Below, in pieces: positions 36,403-45,631 of a stretch of 64,000 nucleotides of DNA. The position numbers were made by a program, and so were the translations under genes. The stretch's first letter is position 1, and each line of letters opens with the position of its first letter. The notes below the pieces were generated by a model. The model was given only the letters and a program-made list of their open reading frames with translations. It was not told the DNA's origin and ran no database searches. Source of the DNA: Marinobacter sp. JH2 (GTDB lineage: Bacteria; Pseudomonadota; Gammaproteobacteria; Pseudomonadales; Oleiphilaceae); contig NZ_CP037934.1 of the NCBI RefSeq assembly GCF_004353225.1, positions 1,364,001 through 1,428,000 of the forward strand, in the 5' to 3' direction.

Positions 36403-37071
36403 ATGAAAAAGCTTACTCAAGGTTTAGCACTGGCGGCGGCAATGGGCGTTACAGGTTTTGCACAGGCCGCTTACATTGATGTAGTCGCGAACACCGGCCC
36501 GGCAGAAGCTCCCTCTGCAGTGCCTGGAAACAACGATTATGCAAACGGTAACGGCATCCCCAACGGGGACTTTATCGGACCACAGCTCTACAGCGTAGGG
36601 GATTCCGTACTGTTGTCCCATTCGCTTGAATCAGTGTCTAACGATCCATTCAAGCTCACTTTTACGTACCTCGGTAAAGAAGCCGGCTACACTGGTTCTT
36701 TCCTTTACGAAGGTTCTGAAGTATTAAACACCGACACCTCAGCACTGGGTGATACGTTCAGCGTTGTTTACGGTGGCGGTTTAGCCAAACTCGATTTTGG
36801 GTTCTCTTCCGATGCTTGGGGAAATCCAGCCGGATCCGTATCCAATATGGGTACAGGCAATGTTTCTAACGGCTATAACTTCTCTATCTTCGATGCAGGT
36901 GAAGATTGGTTCATCCTGAGCCTGGATGACAACAACCAAGTCGACGATAACCACGATGATATGCTCGTGATGGTGAAGGCATCTGCAGTTCCAGAGCCCG
37001 GCACTTTAGCCCTGCTCGGTCTTGGCTTAGCCGGCATTGCAGTACGTATGAGAGGCCGTAAAAAAGCCTAA
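36403..37071 (+). CDS. PEP-CTERM sorting domain protein
   Basis: 222 residues from the ATG at 36403, ten bases after GGAGG; a GTG nine bases upstream is less likely. A signal peptide ends near FAQA|AY. The mature part is beta-rich and Asn/Asp/Gly-rich, with a DDNNQVDDNHDD stretch near the end. The C-terminus is a textbook PEP-CTERM signal: VPEPGTLALL, a hydrophobic helix and a basic tail RMRGRKKA. It should be recognised and cleaved by the exosortase XrtA encoded nearby and then released or attached outside. Its own function is unknown; no catalytic motif is seen. Confidence 0.93.
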   Translation: MKKLTQGLALAAAMGVTGFAQAAYIDVVANTGPAEAPSAVPGNNDYANGNGIPNGDFIGPQLYSVGDSVLLSHSLESVSNDPFKLTFTYLGKEAGYTGSFLYEGSEVLNTDTSALGDTFSVVYGGGLAKLDFGFSSDAWGNPAGSVSNMGTGNVSNGYNFSIFDAGEDWFILSLDDNNQVDDNHDDMLVMVKASAVPEPGTLALLGLGLAGIAVRMRGRKKA

Positions 37072-37095
37072 CATCGATAGCTATGTGCTATGTTT

Positions 37096-37124
37096 AAAGG
37101 CCCTGCAACTGCAGGGCCTTTTTT
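37096..37124 (+). terminator. Rho-independent terminator after the PEP-CTERM gene
   Basis: AAGGCCCTGC and GCAGGGCCTT pair fully around a 4-base loop and are followed by a run of T. It lies 25 bases after the stop codon. Confidence 0.85.
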
Positions 37125-37140
37125 CATTTGGTTCCGAAAA

Positions 37141-38193
37141 ATGATCATACGAGTCGTATACGCAGGCAGTGGACGCGGCCTCCAGAAAGACGCCGAAATA
37201 CTATCGGAAGCACTTACAAAGCTTGGGCACAGGTGTGAGCTTTGTTGCGTAGCACCCACCCCACCATGGCGTAACAAGCTTTCTCGGTTACGAAATTTCG
37301 CTTTCGAAAAGTATTTATCTAAAGCTGCCACCTACCGTTATTACGCATTTAATAGATGGTTAAAGGTGCGCTTAAGCAAGCCTGCCTCAGACATTGAGCT
37401 GGTAATACATATTGAGAACATACGGCCGTCGGAACTACACCCTAATGCAACGCACTGGTTAATTCCGAATCAGGAATGGTTTATCGAGTCCCGTTTGCCT
37501 TACTTACGGTTTATTGATCAAATTCTTTGTAAAACCCACCAGGCTGTCGAGATTTTCTCCAGCAAGCACCCGAATACTCGCTATCTCGGATTCACCGGTT
37601 CCGTTTGCCCAAGTAACCCTGAACGTCTCGATAAAGACTATGGGCTCGCATTGCATGTTGCGGGCAACAGCCAATTTAAAGGCACAAACTCTCTGGTTAA
37701 CTGTTGGAAAGATCACCCGGAATGGCCACGACTGGAAGTGGTATCACAACACCTACACGGTGCTTCATTTGATCCCACTAACATTAAGCATCATAAGTTG
37801 CTCTCTGACGAAGAGCTCGCGGTACTGTGGCAAAAATCGGGGCTTGCTATTATACCGTCAGAAGTAGAAGGTTACGGGCAAGTTCTAGCGGAAGCCATGG
37901 CACACGGCTGCATCACCATTACAACCGACGCGCCGCCTATGAACGAAGTTATCAACCGAAAACGCGGTTTCTTGATTCCATCCAGAAATAGTAAGCCATT
38001 CCGTCTGGGTACTCGTTATTTTGTCTCTCAGGCCGACATTGAGAAGACCATGACCGAAGTCCTGAATGCAAACGAGCACACGCTTAAAGAGCTGTCTACA
38101 GCGTCTATCGCTTGGTACCGCTTAAACCATACTGAATTCATTCAGCGTTTGCAGACTTATCTCAGTCAGATATCCCGGCAACCTCTTGGCTAA
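37141..38193 (+). CDS. Glycosyltransferase, GT4-like
   Basis: 350 residues from the ATG at 37141; an earlier in-frame start would lie inside the terminator. The C-terminal half has the GT4 acceptor/donor block with VEGYGQVLAEAMAHGCITITT. The N-terminal half is less typical. No strong ribosome site is seen, and a terminator lies directly upstream, so it either has its own promoter in about 20 bases or relies on read-through. Its last 32 bases overlap the 3' end of xrtA on the other strand. It probably adds a sugar in the exopolysaccharide pathway of this region. Confidence 0.8.
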   Translation: MIIRVVYAGSGRGLQKDAEILSEALTKLGHRCELCCVAPTPPWRNKLSRLRNFAFEKYLSKAATYRYYAFNRWLKVRLSKPASDIELVIHIENIRPSELHPNATHWLIPNQEWFIESRLPYLRFIDQILCKTHQAVEIFSSKHPNTRYLGFTGSVCPSNPERLDKDYGLALHVAGNSQFKGTNSLVNCWKDHPEWPRLEVVSQHLHGASFDPTNIKHHKLLSDEELAVLWQKSGLAIIPSEVEGYGQVLAEAMAHGCITITTDAPPMNEVINRKRGFLIPSRNSKPFRLGTRYFVSQADIEKTMTEVLNANEHTLKELSTASIAWYRLNHTEFIQRLQTYLSQISRQPLG

Positions 38194-39709
38194 TTGAAGA
38201 GATAGATTCAGGGAACGTTGTCTCCACAAAGTTCACTAGGCTCTCCTGAGGCGCACAATCACCACAACGGACTGCCGCAATTAAAAGGCTGGCATCACTT
38301 CGCTCACTGAAAAAGCCAAGCACTTGCGCCACTTTTGCCCGCCATTGATCTGTTTCCCACCGCCCTTCGACCCTATAACTGTATGCAATATGGATTTTCT
38401 CACCCGTCGCTTGGCTTTTCAGAGTGATACCTTGTATCGGGATATTAAGCTTACTCGAAACCCTAAAAAACTGCTCAGGCACCCATAAACTACTGTCATA
38501 TAACCGGTTACTATACTGAATCAGTTCAGCGCGATGGCGCTGAAACTTATAGGTAAACACTCCTAAGTAGAACTGTTCATCCAGGCCACCGTCGGTCGAT
38601 ATTTTCTCACGATCAAATAAGGTTTGCGCGTAGGCCCAGTCAGGGTTTTGAATCTGAGGCCGCCAGCCTGCAAGCTGAGCCCCAAATACCGGAGCATACC
38701 GCTGATTAATGTCGATACTGTAGCTTTGAGGTTGATCCAAAACCGACGTTCGCTTTTCCGGCAACGCCGAATAGGTAACGGCAACGCAAAACAAAACAGC
38801 CACAAGCGACATTGCAACCGTTTTGCTGGTAGACACGGAAGTGGTTTCACCAGATGTGTTGCTCAAATATTCGTCGTCTCGAACCTCAAGCCGCCTCGCA
38901 ATGAAGTAAATCGGTACCAAGGTCGCCGCGAACACCCACCAGCCAAAATTATCGTGATCTTCTATCAAGCCGGTCTGCATGTTGGTTTCGTAGCCCATGT
39001 AAATAATGACGAACACCCGAATCCAGTTAGCCAGCAGTGCAAAGCCAATGCCGCAAAGAAAGAGCATGACTCGAGAGCGCATCCGTGAGAGATACAACTC
39101 TCCGTATATCAAAACCAAAGCTTGCCCAACCAACAAATACCGCAATCCTGAACAGCCGTGAGCAACCTCGAAGGTGCCAACGCCAACCAGGTAGACAAAG
39201 ACACCTTCAACCTGAAAATCAATATCCAGCAACCCGAGTAGGAACTTGTTTACCGCTACGGTAATCAATTGAAGATTCCACGATAAAAAATCCCACACTG
39301 GTACGGTAAGAAACAGGAGCCCTACAGGGATGATCAGCCATCGCACTTGCCGCCACCCCATAAACACTGCCAATGCGCTAAGCAGCATTGGCACTAAAGT
39401 AAGCTGTTGCAATGCCTGTAAACGAATGAGCCCACCAAGCCAATAGCCCAACAAACAAAAGCACAAAGGCAGAAGCCAAAATGGATAAAAGCCAGAAACA
39501 ATAGAGTGACGTTTAACGGCCTGTACGATCAGGAAAACTGAAACCGCCAGCAAAAGAAAGCCATGCGAATAAGATTCATCCAGCTTAAGCCAGCGCGAAA
39601 CAACGCCTTCAAGCGTAGGTAGGACTAACAACCCCACCCCGCACAGCATGATGAGATATGGCAACAGCGGCCTTACAACACCGCGCCCTAGAATCCCTTC
39701 CCTATTCAT
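38162..39709 (-). CDS. xrtA: Exosortase A with fused EpsI domain
   Basis: 515 residues. The N-terminal ~290 residues form a multi-helix membrane transpeptidase with the exosortase triad: Cys186 in AHGCSGLR, Arg231 in LANWIRV and His252 in EDHDNFGW. The C-terminal part (about 300-515) is the EpsI/DUF3485 domain often fused to XrtA. Exosortase A recognises and cleaves PEP-CTERM signals such as that of the protein encoded at 36403. AGGG lies before the ATG. It is the last gene of the minus-strand exopolysaccharide cluster. Confidence 0.95.
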   Translation of the reverse strand: MNREGILGRGVVRPLLPYLIMLCGVGLLVLPTLEGVVSRWLKLDESYSHGFLLLAVSVFLIVQAVKRHSIVSGFYPFWLLPLCFCLLGYWLGGLIRLQALQQLTLVPMLLSALAVFMGWRQVRWLIIPVGLLFLTVPVWDFLSWNLQLITVAVNKFLLGLLDIDFQVEGVFVYLVGVGTFEVAHGCSGLRYLLVGQALVLIYGELYLSRMRSRVMLFLCGIGFALLANWIRVFVIIYMGYETNMQTGLIEDHDNFGWWVFAATLVPIYFIARRLEVRDDEYLSNTSGETTSVSTSKTVAMSLVAVLFCVAVTYSALPEKRTSVLDQPQSYSIDINQRYAPVFGAQLAGWRPQIQNPDWAYAQTLFDREKISTDGGLDEQFYLGVFTYKFQRHRAELIQYSNRLYDSSLWVPEQFFRVSSKLNIPIQGITLKSQATGEKIHIAYSYRVEGRWETDQWRAKVAQVLGFFSERSDASLLIAAVRCGDCAPQESLVNFVETTFPESISSISQEVAGISD

Positions 39710-39720
39710 AAATGCCCTGT

Positions 39721-40839
39721 TTACAGTCTGAAAAAGCGATTAACGGACGATACCAAGCCTTGCGGCAGATATCCGCTCACACCGTAGGCCATCTTTAAGA
39801 CAGAAGAACGCACGTATTCGACCGTAATGAATCGAACAGTTTGGCCCTTAAAATGACTCTTATAAAATGTGTTTTTTCCTGACCCCGCCAATAAATCATA
39901 TCTGGCAATATCAATGTCTCTAAACGCGGCCTCAATAGAGTAACCTAAATGCAAAGTACCCACCGATATCTTAGGGTGGAACGCCTCAAGAAACCCTGCC
40001 TGGAGGTTGTATATTCGGCCCCCGGCACGAATGTCATAGAGCACCGACAAGATTTTTCCACCAGCCTGCAATATAGAAAGCTGTGCTCTTTGATTAACCG
40101 TTAGCCTACCTAAAAGCAGTTGGTGAAATCGCACGGCGTCTTGGTCAAAACAGGGCTTTCCCCACCGAGCCACGTGAAAATCATTCAGGAGTTCCAAAAA
40201 GGCGTCAGAGTTTTCCCAGGCTCGAAACTCCCCATCTAACTGTCCTTCGAAGAGTGAACGACGGTTATAGGCTTTCAATCGTGTATTCTTGCCAAGACTC
40301 GCGAGCCACTCCTCATGGGTACCTGTTGTGTCAATCGCGATCCCCTCAGCCTCACTACGAACATGGCAGGTAACGCTCATTTGATTTTCAAGCGCATGGT
40401 CCCAGTCTACGGCCTCATTCTCCGAAGCATCCGCAAGGATAAGCTCATCCCAAGCTTCCCCCTTCAAATAAACCGACAACGCCTCAAGCGCCTCACGCTT
40501 GCACTGACTGTCGCAAATATAACCAACATATTCGGTACGAACAGTCGGGCCCAGTTTCCATGCATTGCCAATCACATGAAGACGTCTCAATTGCCAGCCA
40601 ACAGGCGTTCTGTACCGACTAACGTACAGAGGTGCCAAGGCGACAAGCCGCTCATCTCGGTCGTAAACTGCAAGCAGTAACAATTGGAGATGTAGCTTAT
40701 CGCCCCAAACTTCCCACCACGAAACCTGCCACGGCCAGCTCATGAACAGAGGGTCAGCATCAGTGCGCGAGAGCAGTTCTCCCCACTCTTTTTCGAGAGC
40801 GAAAAACCGGGCTTCACTGAGTGCCCGAACAGTGAACAT
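39721..40839 (-). CDS. GNAT/FemAB-like acyltransferase (CelD type)
   Basis: 372 residues. The C-terminal half matches the acetyltransferase-6 (CelD/FemAB-like GNAT) fold, with SILQAGGKILSVLYDIRAGG and the conserved YDLLAGSGKNTFYKSHF block. Such proteins occur regularly in exosortase A gene clusters; the group transferred (acyl or aminoacyl) is not known. I took the ATG at 40839, seven bases after GGAG; it overlaps the stop of the upstream glycosyltransferase (TAATG). Confidence 0.82.
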   Translation of the reverse strand: MFTVRALSEARFFALEKEWGELLSRTDADPLFMSWPWQVSWWEVWGDKLHLQLLLLAVYDRDERLVALAPLYVSRYRTPVGWQLRRLHVIGNAWKLGPTVRTEYVGYICDSQCKREALEALSVYLKGEAWDELILADASENEAVDWDHALENQMSVTCHVRSEAEGIAIDTTGTHEEWLASLGKNTRLKAYNRRSLFEGQLDGEFRAWENSDAFLELLNDFHVARWGKPCFDQDAVRFHQLLLGRLTVNQRAQLSILQAGGKILSVLYDIRAGGRIYNLQAGFLEAFHPKISVGTLHLGYSIEAAFRDIDIARYDLLAGSGKNTFYKSHFKGQTVRFITVEYVRSSVLKMAYGVSGYLPQGLVSSVNRFFRL

Positions 40840-41738
40840 TAACTCGCTCCACCACGAAGTACGTGAATCGCCAACTTCGCAGCCAATCGCCATGGGCCAG
40901 ACCAGACAGGGTACTGCAACAACGACCGCCCCAAATCATGCGCCGCACGCTTAGAACGGCCCACTGAAAGCTCATACCGCCCTTTTCGGTGATAAAAACG
41001 ACTCAAACCTTGGCGAGCCTCAAGTGAATCGAGCGCATCGGGATAGGCCTTTAAAAATTCGAGGATTAGTTCTTCGTTTGATTGAAAGCGACTGTCCTTA
41101 TCACTGGAAATTTGATCTTCCATAACACGGTAATAACCCAGAACTTCTGGCAAATACAAAAACTGATAGCGAGTTGAAAAACGCAGCCACAAGCCATAAT
41201 CCTCTGCTAGCCGATCATTGCTATCAAAAGCGCCCATTTCGTCAAAACAACGCCTACGAGTCATGGTCGTGTTCATGCTTACAAAATTGTCGCATATCAA
41301 CATTGGGGTTATCCGGCCAGAATAACGCGTCATCCGATTTACGCCAGACTCACGGCCTTCAGCATCGATGACCACATAGTCGCCGTATACAACATCCGCT
41401 TGATGGTTCTCCTCAAAAGCCTGCAGGGATGCTGCCAGTTTCGTTTCAACCCAGGCATTATCCGAATCCAGAAAACAGATGAAGTCACCAACTGATTCGG
41501 CAACACCACGGTTCCTAGCAACACTCTGCCCTTGGTTGGGCTGCTGAAAATAGCGAACCCGAGGGTCGTCCAAATACCCTTTTATCAATTCTGGTGTGTG
41601 ATCCGTCGAGCCATCGTCAATGACGATAAACTCAAAATCACCGAATGTTTGTGTCAGCACACTATCAATCGCTTCAGACAGATAGTCTGCCCGATTAAAC
41701 GTTGGCGTGATCACCGATACCCGAGGCTTATTCGCCAT
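40839..41738 (-). CDS. Family 2 glycosyltransferase (paralogue 1)
   Basis: 299 residues. GT-A fold with the N-terminal block VSVITPTFNRADYL, the first Asp pair in IDDGSTD and the metal-binding DSD in CFLDSDNAW. The acceptor half contains an EDYGLWLR block. It is clearly related to the next gene (shared blocks NQGQSVARN, RRRCFDEMG, YYRVMEDQISSDK), so the two arose by tandem duplication. It should transfer a sugar to the growing exopolysaccharide repeat unit. Confidence 0.92.
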   Translation of the reverse strand: MANKPRVSVITPTFNRADYLSEAIDSVLTQTFGDFEFIVIDDGSTDHTPELIKGYLDDPRVRYFQQPNQGQSVARNRGVAESVGDFICFLDSDNAWVETKLAASLQAFEENHQADVVYGDYVVIDAEGRESGVNRMTRYSGRITPMLICDNFVSMNTTMTRRRCFDEMGAFDSNDRLAEDYGLWLRFSTRYQFLYLPEVLGYYRVMEDQISSDKDSRFQSNEELILEFLKAYPDALDSLEARQGLSRFYHRKGRYELSVGRSKRAAHDLGRSLLQYPVWSGPWRLAAKLAIHVLRGGAS

Positions 41739-41773
41739 GACTGCTACGCTTCCTTGTCGTGCCTACCAGGCTT

Positions 41774-42655
41774 TCACTTAAGCAATACGGCGAAAAAAGA
41801 CCGCCATACCCCATACTCGAAAGGCGCGTACTGAATCGCCTTAACGATTTCCTTCATCCCGCCTGTTTTGTTCCCTATACTTCCCAAGTAGCGCCCTTTG
41901 CGAAGATAAAAATGCGCAAAACCGAGGTCGAACTCTTTACCCGATAAGGCGTCCGGAAAGTCTCTCCTGAAATCGTGAATAATCTCTTCGTTAACCTTAA
42001 AGCGCCGAGTTTTGTCGGAAGAGATCTGATCCTCCATCACCCGATACCAGGCCCAATATTCTGGCTCATATCGAAAAAGATACTTGGCTGATAAGCGAAG
42101 CCATAAATCGTAATCATCAGCAACTCGCCGCTTACCGCTCATTCCACCCATTTCATCAAAACAGCGGCGGCGGGCCATGGTTGTGTTCATCGCTACGCAA
42201 TTATCCTTAATCATCTGACGCGCAATACAGCCCGAGTAACGGGACATATTTTTACGGCTGAGCTCACGCCCATCCTCATTGATAATGACATTATCGCCGT
42301 ACAGCACGTCTGTTTCTGGATGCGCTTCAAACAACCGAACTTGCTGCTCAAGCTTTTCCTTGGGCCAGTAATTATCCGAGTCCAGGAAACAAATAAACTC
42401 CCCTTGCGCCTCAGCCAACGCCAAGTTTCGCGCTACACTTTGACCTTGGTTCTCTTGCCGAAACAGCTTGACCCGGCTATCGCTCAAATAAGGCGCCAGC
42501 ACTTCCGATGTGTTGTCGTCAGAACCATCGTCAACAATCAAAAACTCAAAATTCGGGTAGGTCTGAACCAAAACACTATCGACCGCTTCGCCTATAAAAT
42601 CCGCTCGGTTGTAGGTTGGCGTGATAATGCTCACTAAGGGTCGATGAACCGACAT
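41774..42655 (-). CDS. Family 2 glycosyltransferase (paralogue 2)
   Basis: 293 residues with the same plan as its neighbour: VSIITPTYNRADFI, VDDGSDD and CFLDSDNYW. The C-terminal ~60 residues, where the two paralogues differ most, may set acceptor choice. It starts at the ATG at 42655, sharing the boundary with the upstream GNAT gene's stop. Confidence 0.92.
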   Translation of the reverse strand: MSVHRPLVSIITPTYNRADFIGEAVDSVLVQTYPNFEFLIVDDGSDDNTSEVLAPYLSDSRVKLFRQENQGQSVARNLALAEAQGEFICFLDSDNYWPKEKLEQQVRLFEAHPETDVLYGDNVIINEDGRELSRKNMSRYSGCIARQMIKDNCVAMNTTMARRRCFDEMGGMSGKRRVADDYDLWLRLSAKYLFRYEPEYWAWYRVMEDQISSDKTRRFKVNEEIIHDFRRDFPDALSGKEFDLGFAHFYLRKGRYLGSIGNKTGGMKEIVKAIQYAPFEYGVWRSFFAVLLK

Positions 42656-43707
42656 TACACATGTTCCCTGTGGTTGATTTGCTCACTCCAAGATTCTCTC
42701 GCAGCTTGTAAAAGCTCACCGTCTGAATCTCCACCCATAATGAACCAACCCTCAGTATTACGTTCACACTCAACGGCACTGAAGGCACTTGTCGATGTCC
42801 ATACGTAAAAGCGTGGCTGCTCGCGACCTTGGTAAAAGCCCAACGACTTCATCACTTTTTTGAACTGCCAGTCCGAAGTCATCGCCGAGAACGCTTTCGC
42901 ATCAGGCCATCTTTTCAGCATTGCCTTAATCAGGGCTCGTTTGACCGCCAAATTTTGGGCGGGCCCCATGTAGTCGACAAGGCGCACCTGTCCCCCAGAG
43001 GCCCGAAGGATCCCAATCGCTTTTAGTTGGTTGGCCCTATTCCTTACTTCGACAAAGCGGTAAGAGGCCAAAGGGTGTGTCTCGTAACGCCAATGCAGGT
43101 AGGTCCAGTTTCGAACAACCACCTTGTTATAACCGGCTTTCACCTCATCCCACAGGGCGTCAACGTTGGACTGGTCTGGGAGTGAATCTTGCACGAAAAT
43201 AGAGAACTCGTCTCCGCCAGACGTCCAGTTAATAGCCGAAGTCATACGCTGGAAAACAGAAAGTGCATGATCGCGAAGGGAAGATGGGGACCGTATCTTT
43301 TTAAGGAAGTGAACATCCTTGTTGGCTTGCCAGCCCATACGTTTCAAAACAATGGCGGCGACCGGGCTAATGCCAAAAGAAATGAGTAGCGGAGATTGTT
43401 GAGCAAGCTCCTCTTTGATTAACCGCCCTACTCCTTTACCCCGAAGTTCACTGCAAACTTTAAAATCACAACTCCACAGGCCTTCCCGAACCTTACCGTT
43501 CCAAAGAATGGCCACTGGCACCACACCGTTAAAGCCAACCACACGGAATGCATTTACCGCGATCACCGGCCTAAAATTGTGCCTCATCGCACCCGGGTTT
43601 AATAAAAACTGGTACTCCCATAGGATCCTCTTGAAAGGCACATCAGGAAATAACGCGAATACCTGGTCTCGATGTAATTGATCGTTATAGGGAGTAATTT
43701 CAACCAA
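42655..43707 (-). CDS. GNAT-family acyltransferase-like protein
   Basis: 350 residues. The N-terminal half contains a GNAT acetyl-CoA-binding block (VCSELRGKGVGRLIKEEL, with the R-G-x-G-x-G/A pattern). The second half has another GNAT-like stretch. I chose TTG at 43707, preceded by GGAG at seven bases; a TTG seven codons upstream has no such site. Either start overlaps the end of the amidotransferase gene, so the pair is coupled. Substrate unknown; likely a modifier of a sugar in the polysaccharide. Confidence 0.8.
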   Translation of the reverse strand: MVEITPYNDQLHRDQVFALFPDVPFKRILWEYQFLLNPGAMRHNFRPVIAVNAFRVVGFNGVVPVAILWNGKVREGLWSCDFKVCSELRGKGVGRLIKEELAQQSPLLISFGISPVAAIVLKRMGWQANKDVHFLKKIRSPSSLRDHALSVFQRMTSAINWTSGGDEFSIFVQDSLPDQSNVDALWDEVKAGYNKVVVRNWTYLHWRYETHPLASYRFVEVRNRANQLKAIGILRASGGQVRLVDYMGPAQNLAVKRALIKAMLKRWPDAKAFSAMTSDWQFKKVMKSLGFYQGREQPRFYVWTSTSAFSAVECERNTEGWFIMGGDSDGELLQAARESWSEQINHREHV

Positions 43708-45628
43708 CGGACCGCTCCAGCCAAGCAAGAAACATTAGAATTCCCCACAATTCGGAAGAATAGTCCTCCCGCCCGCGCAAGTGTTCGCGCCAAAAGGCCC
43801 TAACAACCTCTTCATTCAAGAAGTCTTGCTTGCGAAATACAGAAGGCGCCAGTAAAGACTCTGCCCAATCACGCAAAGGCCCTCTTAACCAATGACCAAT
43901 CGGCACCGCAAAACCTTGTTTGGGGCGGTCAACCAGAGCTTGCGGCACATGCCGGTAAAGAACACTGCGCAACACCTGCTTTCCAACCCCACCTTTAACG
44001 TTATAGCTCAAGGGCAGTGATAGCGCGAAAGCGACCACTCTCGGATCCAGCATCGGAACCCGAGTTTCCAAGCTACAAGCCATGGCAGATCGGTCTACTT
44101 TGACCAAAATATCATCGGGTAAATACCAGTTAAGATCTCGCCACATCAGAGTCTTCATACTGTTATCCGGTACGCTTTCCGGCAGCGGGCTATTTAATCC
44201 ATAAATGCCCTCAGATACCGACTGAGTGAAGCAGTCTGGCGTATTCCAAAACGATACTGACTGGCGATAGAACTCTGAGAGATCACCCGCTCTTGCCATA
44301 GCTCTCTCAGCTTGCAAGCGATGGGCAACCGCCAAATGTGAACGCCCTCTCTGCGAGGGTACAGCTGCTCGTATGACTCTACTTGCCAGCTCCTCTGGCA
44401 GGAAAGATGCAGCTTTGCGCCCAAAGGACTTCGCACCGAACCGATTCTGCCAACGGTTAAACACCGATTGATAACGGGTGTAACCGCAAAACAGCTCGTC
44501 CCCACCATCGCCAGACAACGCAACCGTTACGTGCTTACGGGTCATTTGACTGACCAAAAAGGTTGGCAGCTGCGAGGAGTCGGCGAAGGGCTCGTCGTAA
44601 AGCTCAGGCAATTGAGGAACCAGATGCAGAGCATCCGCTGGTTTTACGTAAAGCTCGGTATGCTGGGTGCCGAGATGGCGCGCCACTTCTGCCGCGTGGA
44701 TCGCCTCGTTAAAACCGGGCTCATCAAACCCGATACTGAAGGTACGAACTGGACTGGAAGCCCGAGTTTGCATCAGCGCAACGACAGCTGAAGAGTCGAT
44801 GCCACCAGAAAGGAACGCACCTAACGGCACATCAGACACCATCTGATCTTCGATCACATCGCCTAACAGGCTCTCGAGTTGATGACTGCACTCATCGAAG
44901 GTGCCCGCTGCCCGCATAGCGAAACAATCCTCGAGTTGCCAATAGCGCGTGGGGGTGGGAGCTTGCCCCGGAGCGGGGCTCGTTAAATCAAAAGAAATCA
45001 GCGAAGCAGGTGGTAACTTGAAAATCCCTGGATGAATACTCCAAGGGGCTGGAATGACGTTATGACGCAGCAACAAAGCCAACGCTTTCGGCTCGATACC
45101 TCCCTGCCAGTCTGGGTGCACCCGCAGCGCCTTTAACTCGGACCCGAATAGTAGTGTTTTCCCCTGCCAACCGTAGTACAGAGGCTTCTCCCCCATACGG
45201 TCCCGCGCCAGAACGAGCCTTCGTTTATGGGTATCTACCAAGGCAAAGGCAAACATTCCAGAAAAGCGTTTGAGGCTTTCTTCTAGCCCCCAGCTTTCAA
45301 TAGAAGCAAGCATGACTTCAGTATCTGAATGCCCTCTGAAAATGCAGCCGTCTTTTTCTAACTCGGCCCGAATCTGGCGAAAGTTATAAATCTCCCCGTT
45401 AAACGCGATAACGTAACGGCCAGAGGTCGATGCCATAGGTTGTGCCCCAGCGGGCGACAAATCCTGAATGGCCAATCGACGATGTACTAAACCAACACCC
45501 AGCCCTTCACCAATCCACACGCCGTCTGCGTCTGGCCCACGATGAGATATCGCCCGGCCCATCCCGCGTAACACATTTTCTGCTAGCCCAGCATGCTGGG
45601 AGTTTACAAACCCGGCAAAACCACACAT
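43700..45628 (-). CDS. Asparagine synthase-like amidotransferase of the exosortase A cluster
   Basis: 642 residues. The glutaminase domain begins with the catalytic Cys2 (MCGFAGF) and includes FNGEIYNFR. The synthetase domain has the pyrophosphate loop LSGGIDSS near residue 270 and SGDGGDELF CGY further on. Such AsnB-like proteins in exopolysaccharide loci are thought to amidate sugar carboxyl groups (uronic acids) rather than make asparagine. It lies in the standard place for the XrtA-linked amidotransferase, between flippase and GNAT genes. Confidence 0.92.
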   Translation of the reverse strand: MCGFAGFVNSQHAGLAENVLRGMGRAISHRGPDADGVWIGEGLGVGLVHRRLAIQDLSPAGAQPMASTSGRYVIAFNGEIYNFRQIRAELEKDGCIFRGHSDTEVMLASIESWGLEESLKRFSGMFAFALVDTHKRRLVLARDRMGEKPLYYGWQGKTLLFGSELKALRVHPDWQGGIEPKALALLLRHNVIPAPWSIHPGIFKLPPASLISFDLTSPAPGQAPTPTRYWQLEDCFAMRAAGTFDECSHQLESLLGDVIEDQMVSDVPLGAFLSGGIDSSAVVALMQTRASSPVRTFSIGFDEPGFNEAIHAAEVARHLGTQHTELYVKPADALHLVPQLPELYDEPFADSSQLPTFLVSQMTRKHVTVALSGDGGDELFCGYTRYQSVFNRWQNRFGAKSFGRKAASFLPEELASRVIRAAVPSQRGRSHLAVAHRLQAERAMARAGDLSEFYRQSVSFWNTPDCFTQSVSEGIYGLNSPLPESVPDNSMKTLMWRDLNWYLPDDILVKVDRSAMACSLETRVPMLDPRVVAFALSLPLSYNVKGGVGKQVLRSVLYRHVPQALVDRPKQGFAVPIGHWLRGPLRDWAESLLAPSVFRKQDFLNEEVVRAFWREHLRGREDYSSELWGILMFLAWLERSVG

Positions 45629-45631
45629 TTG

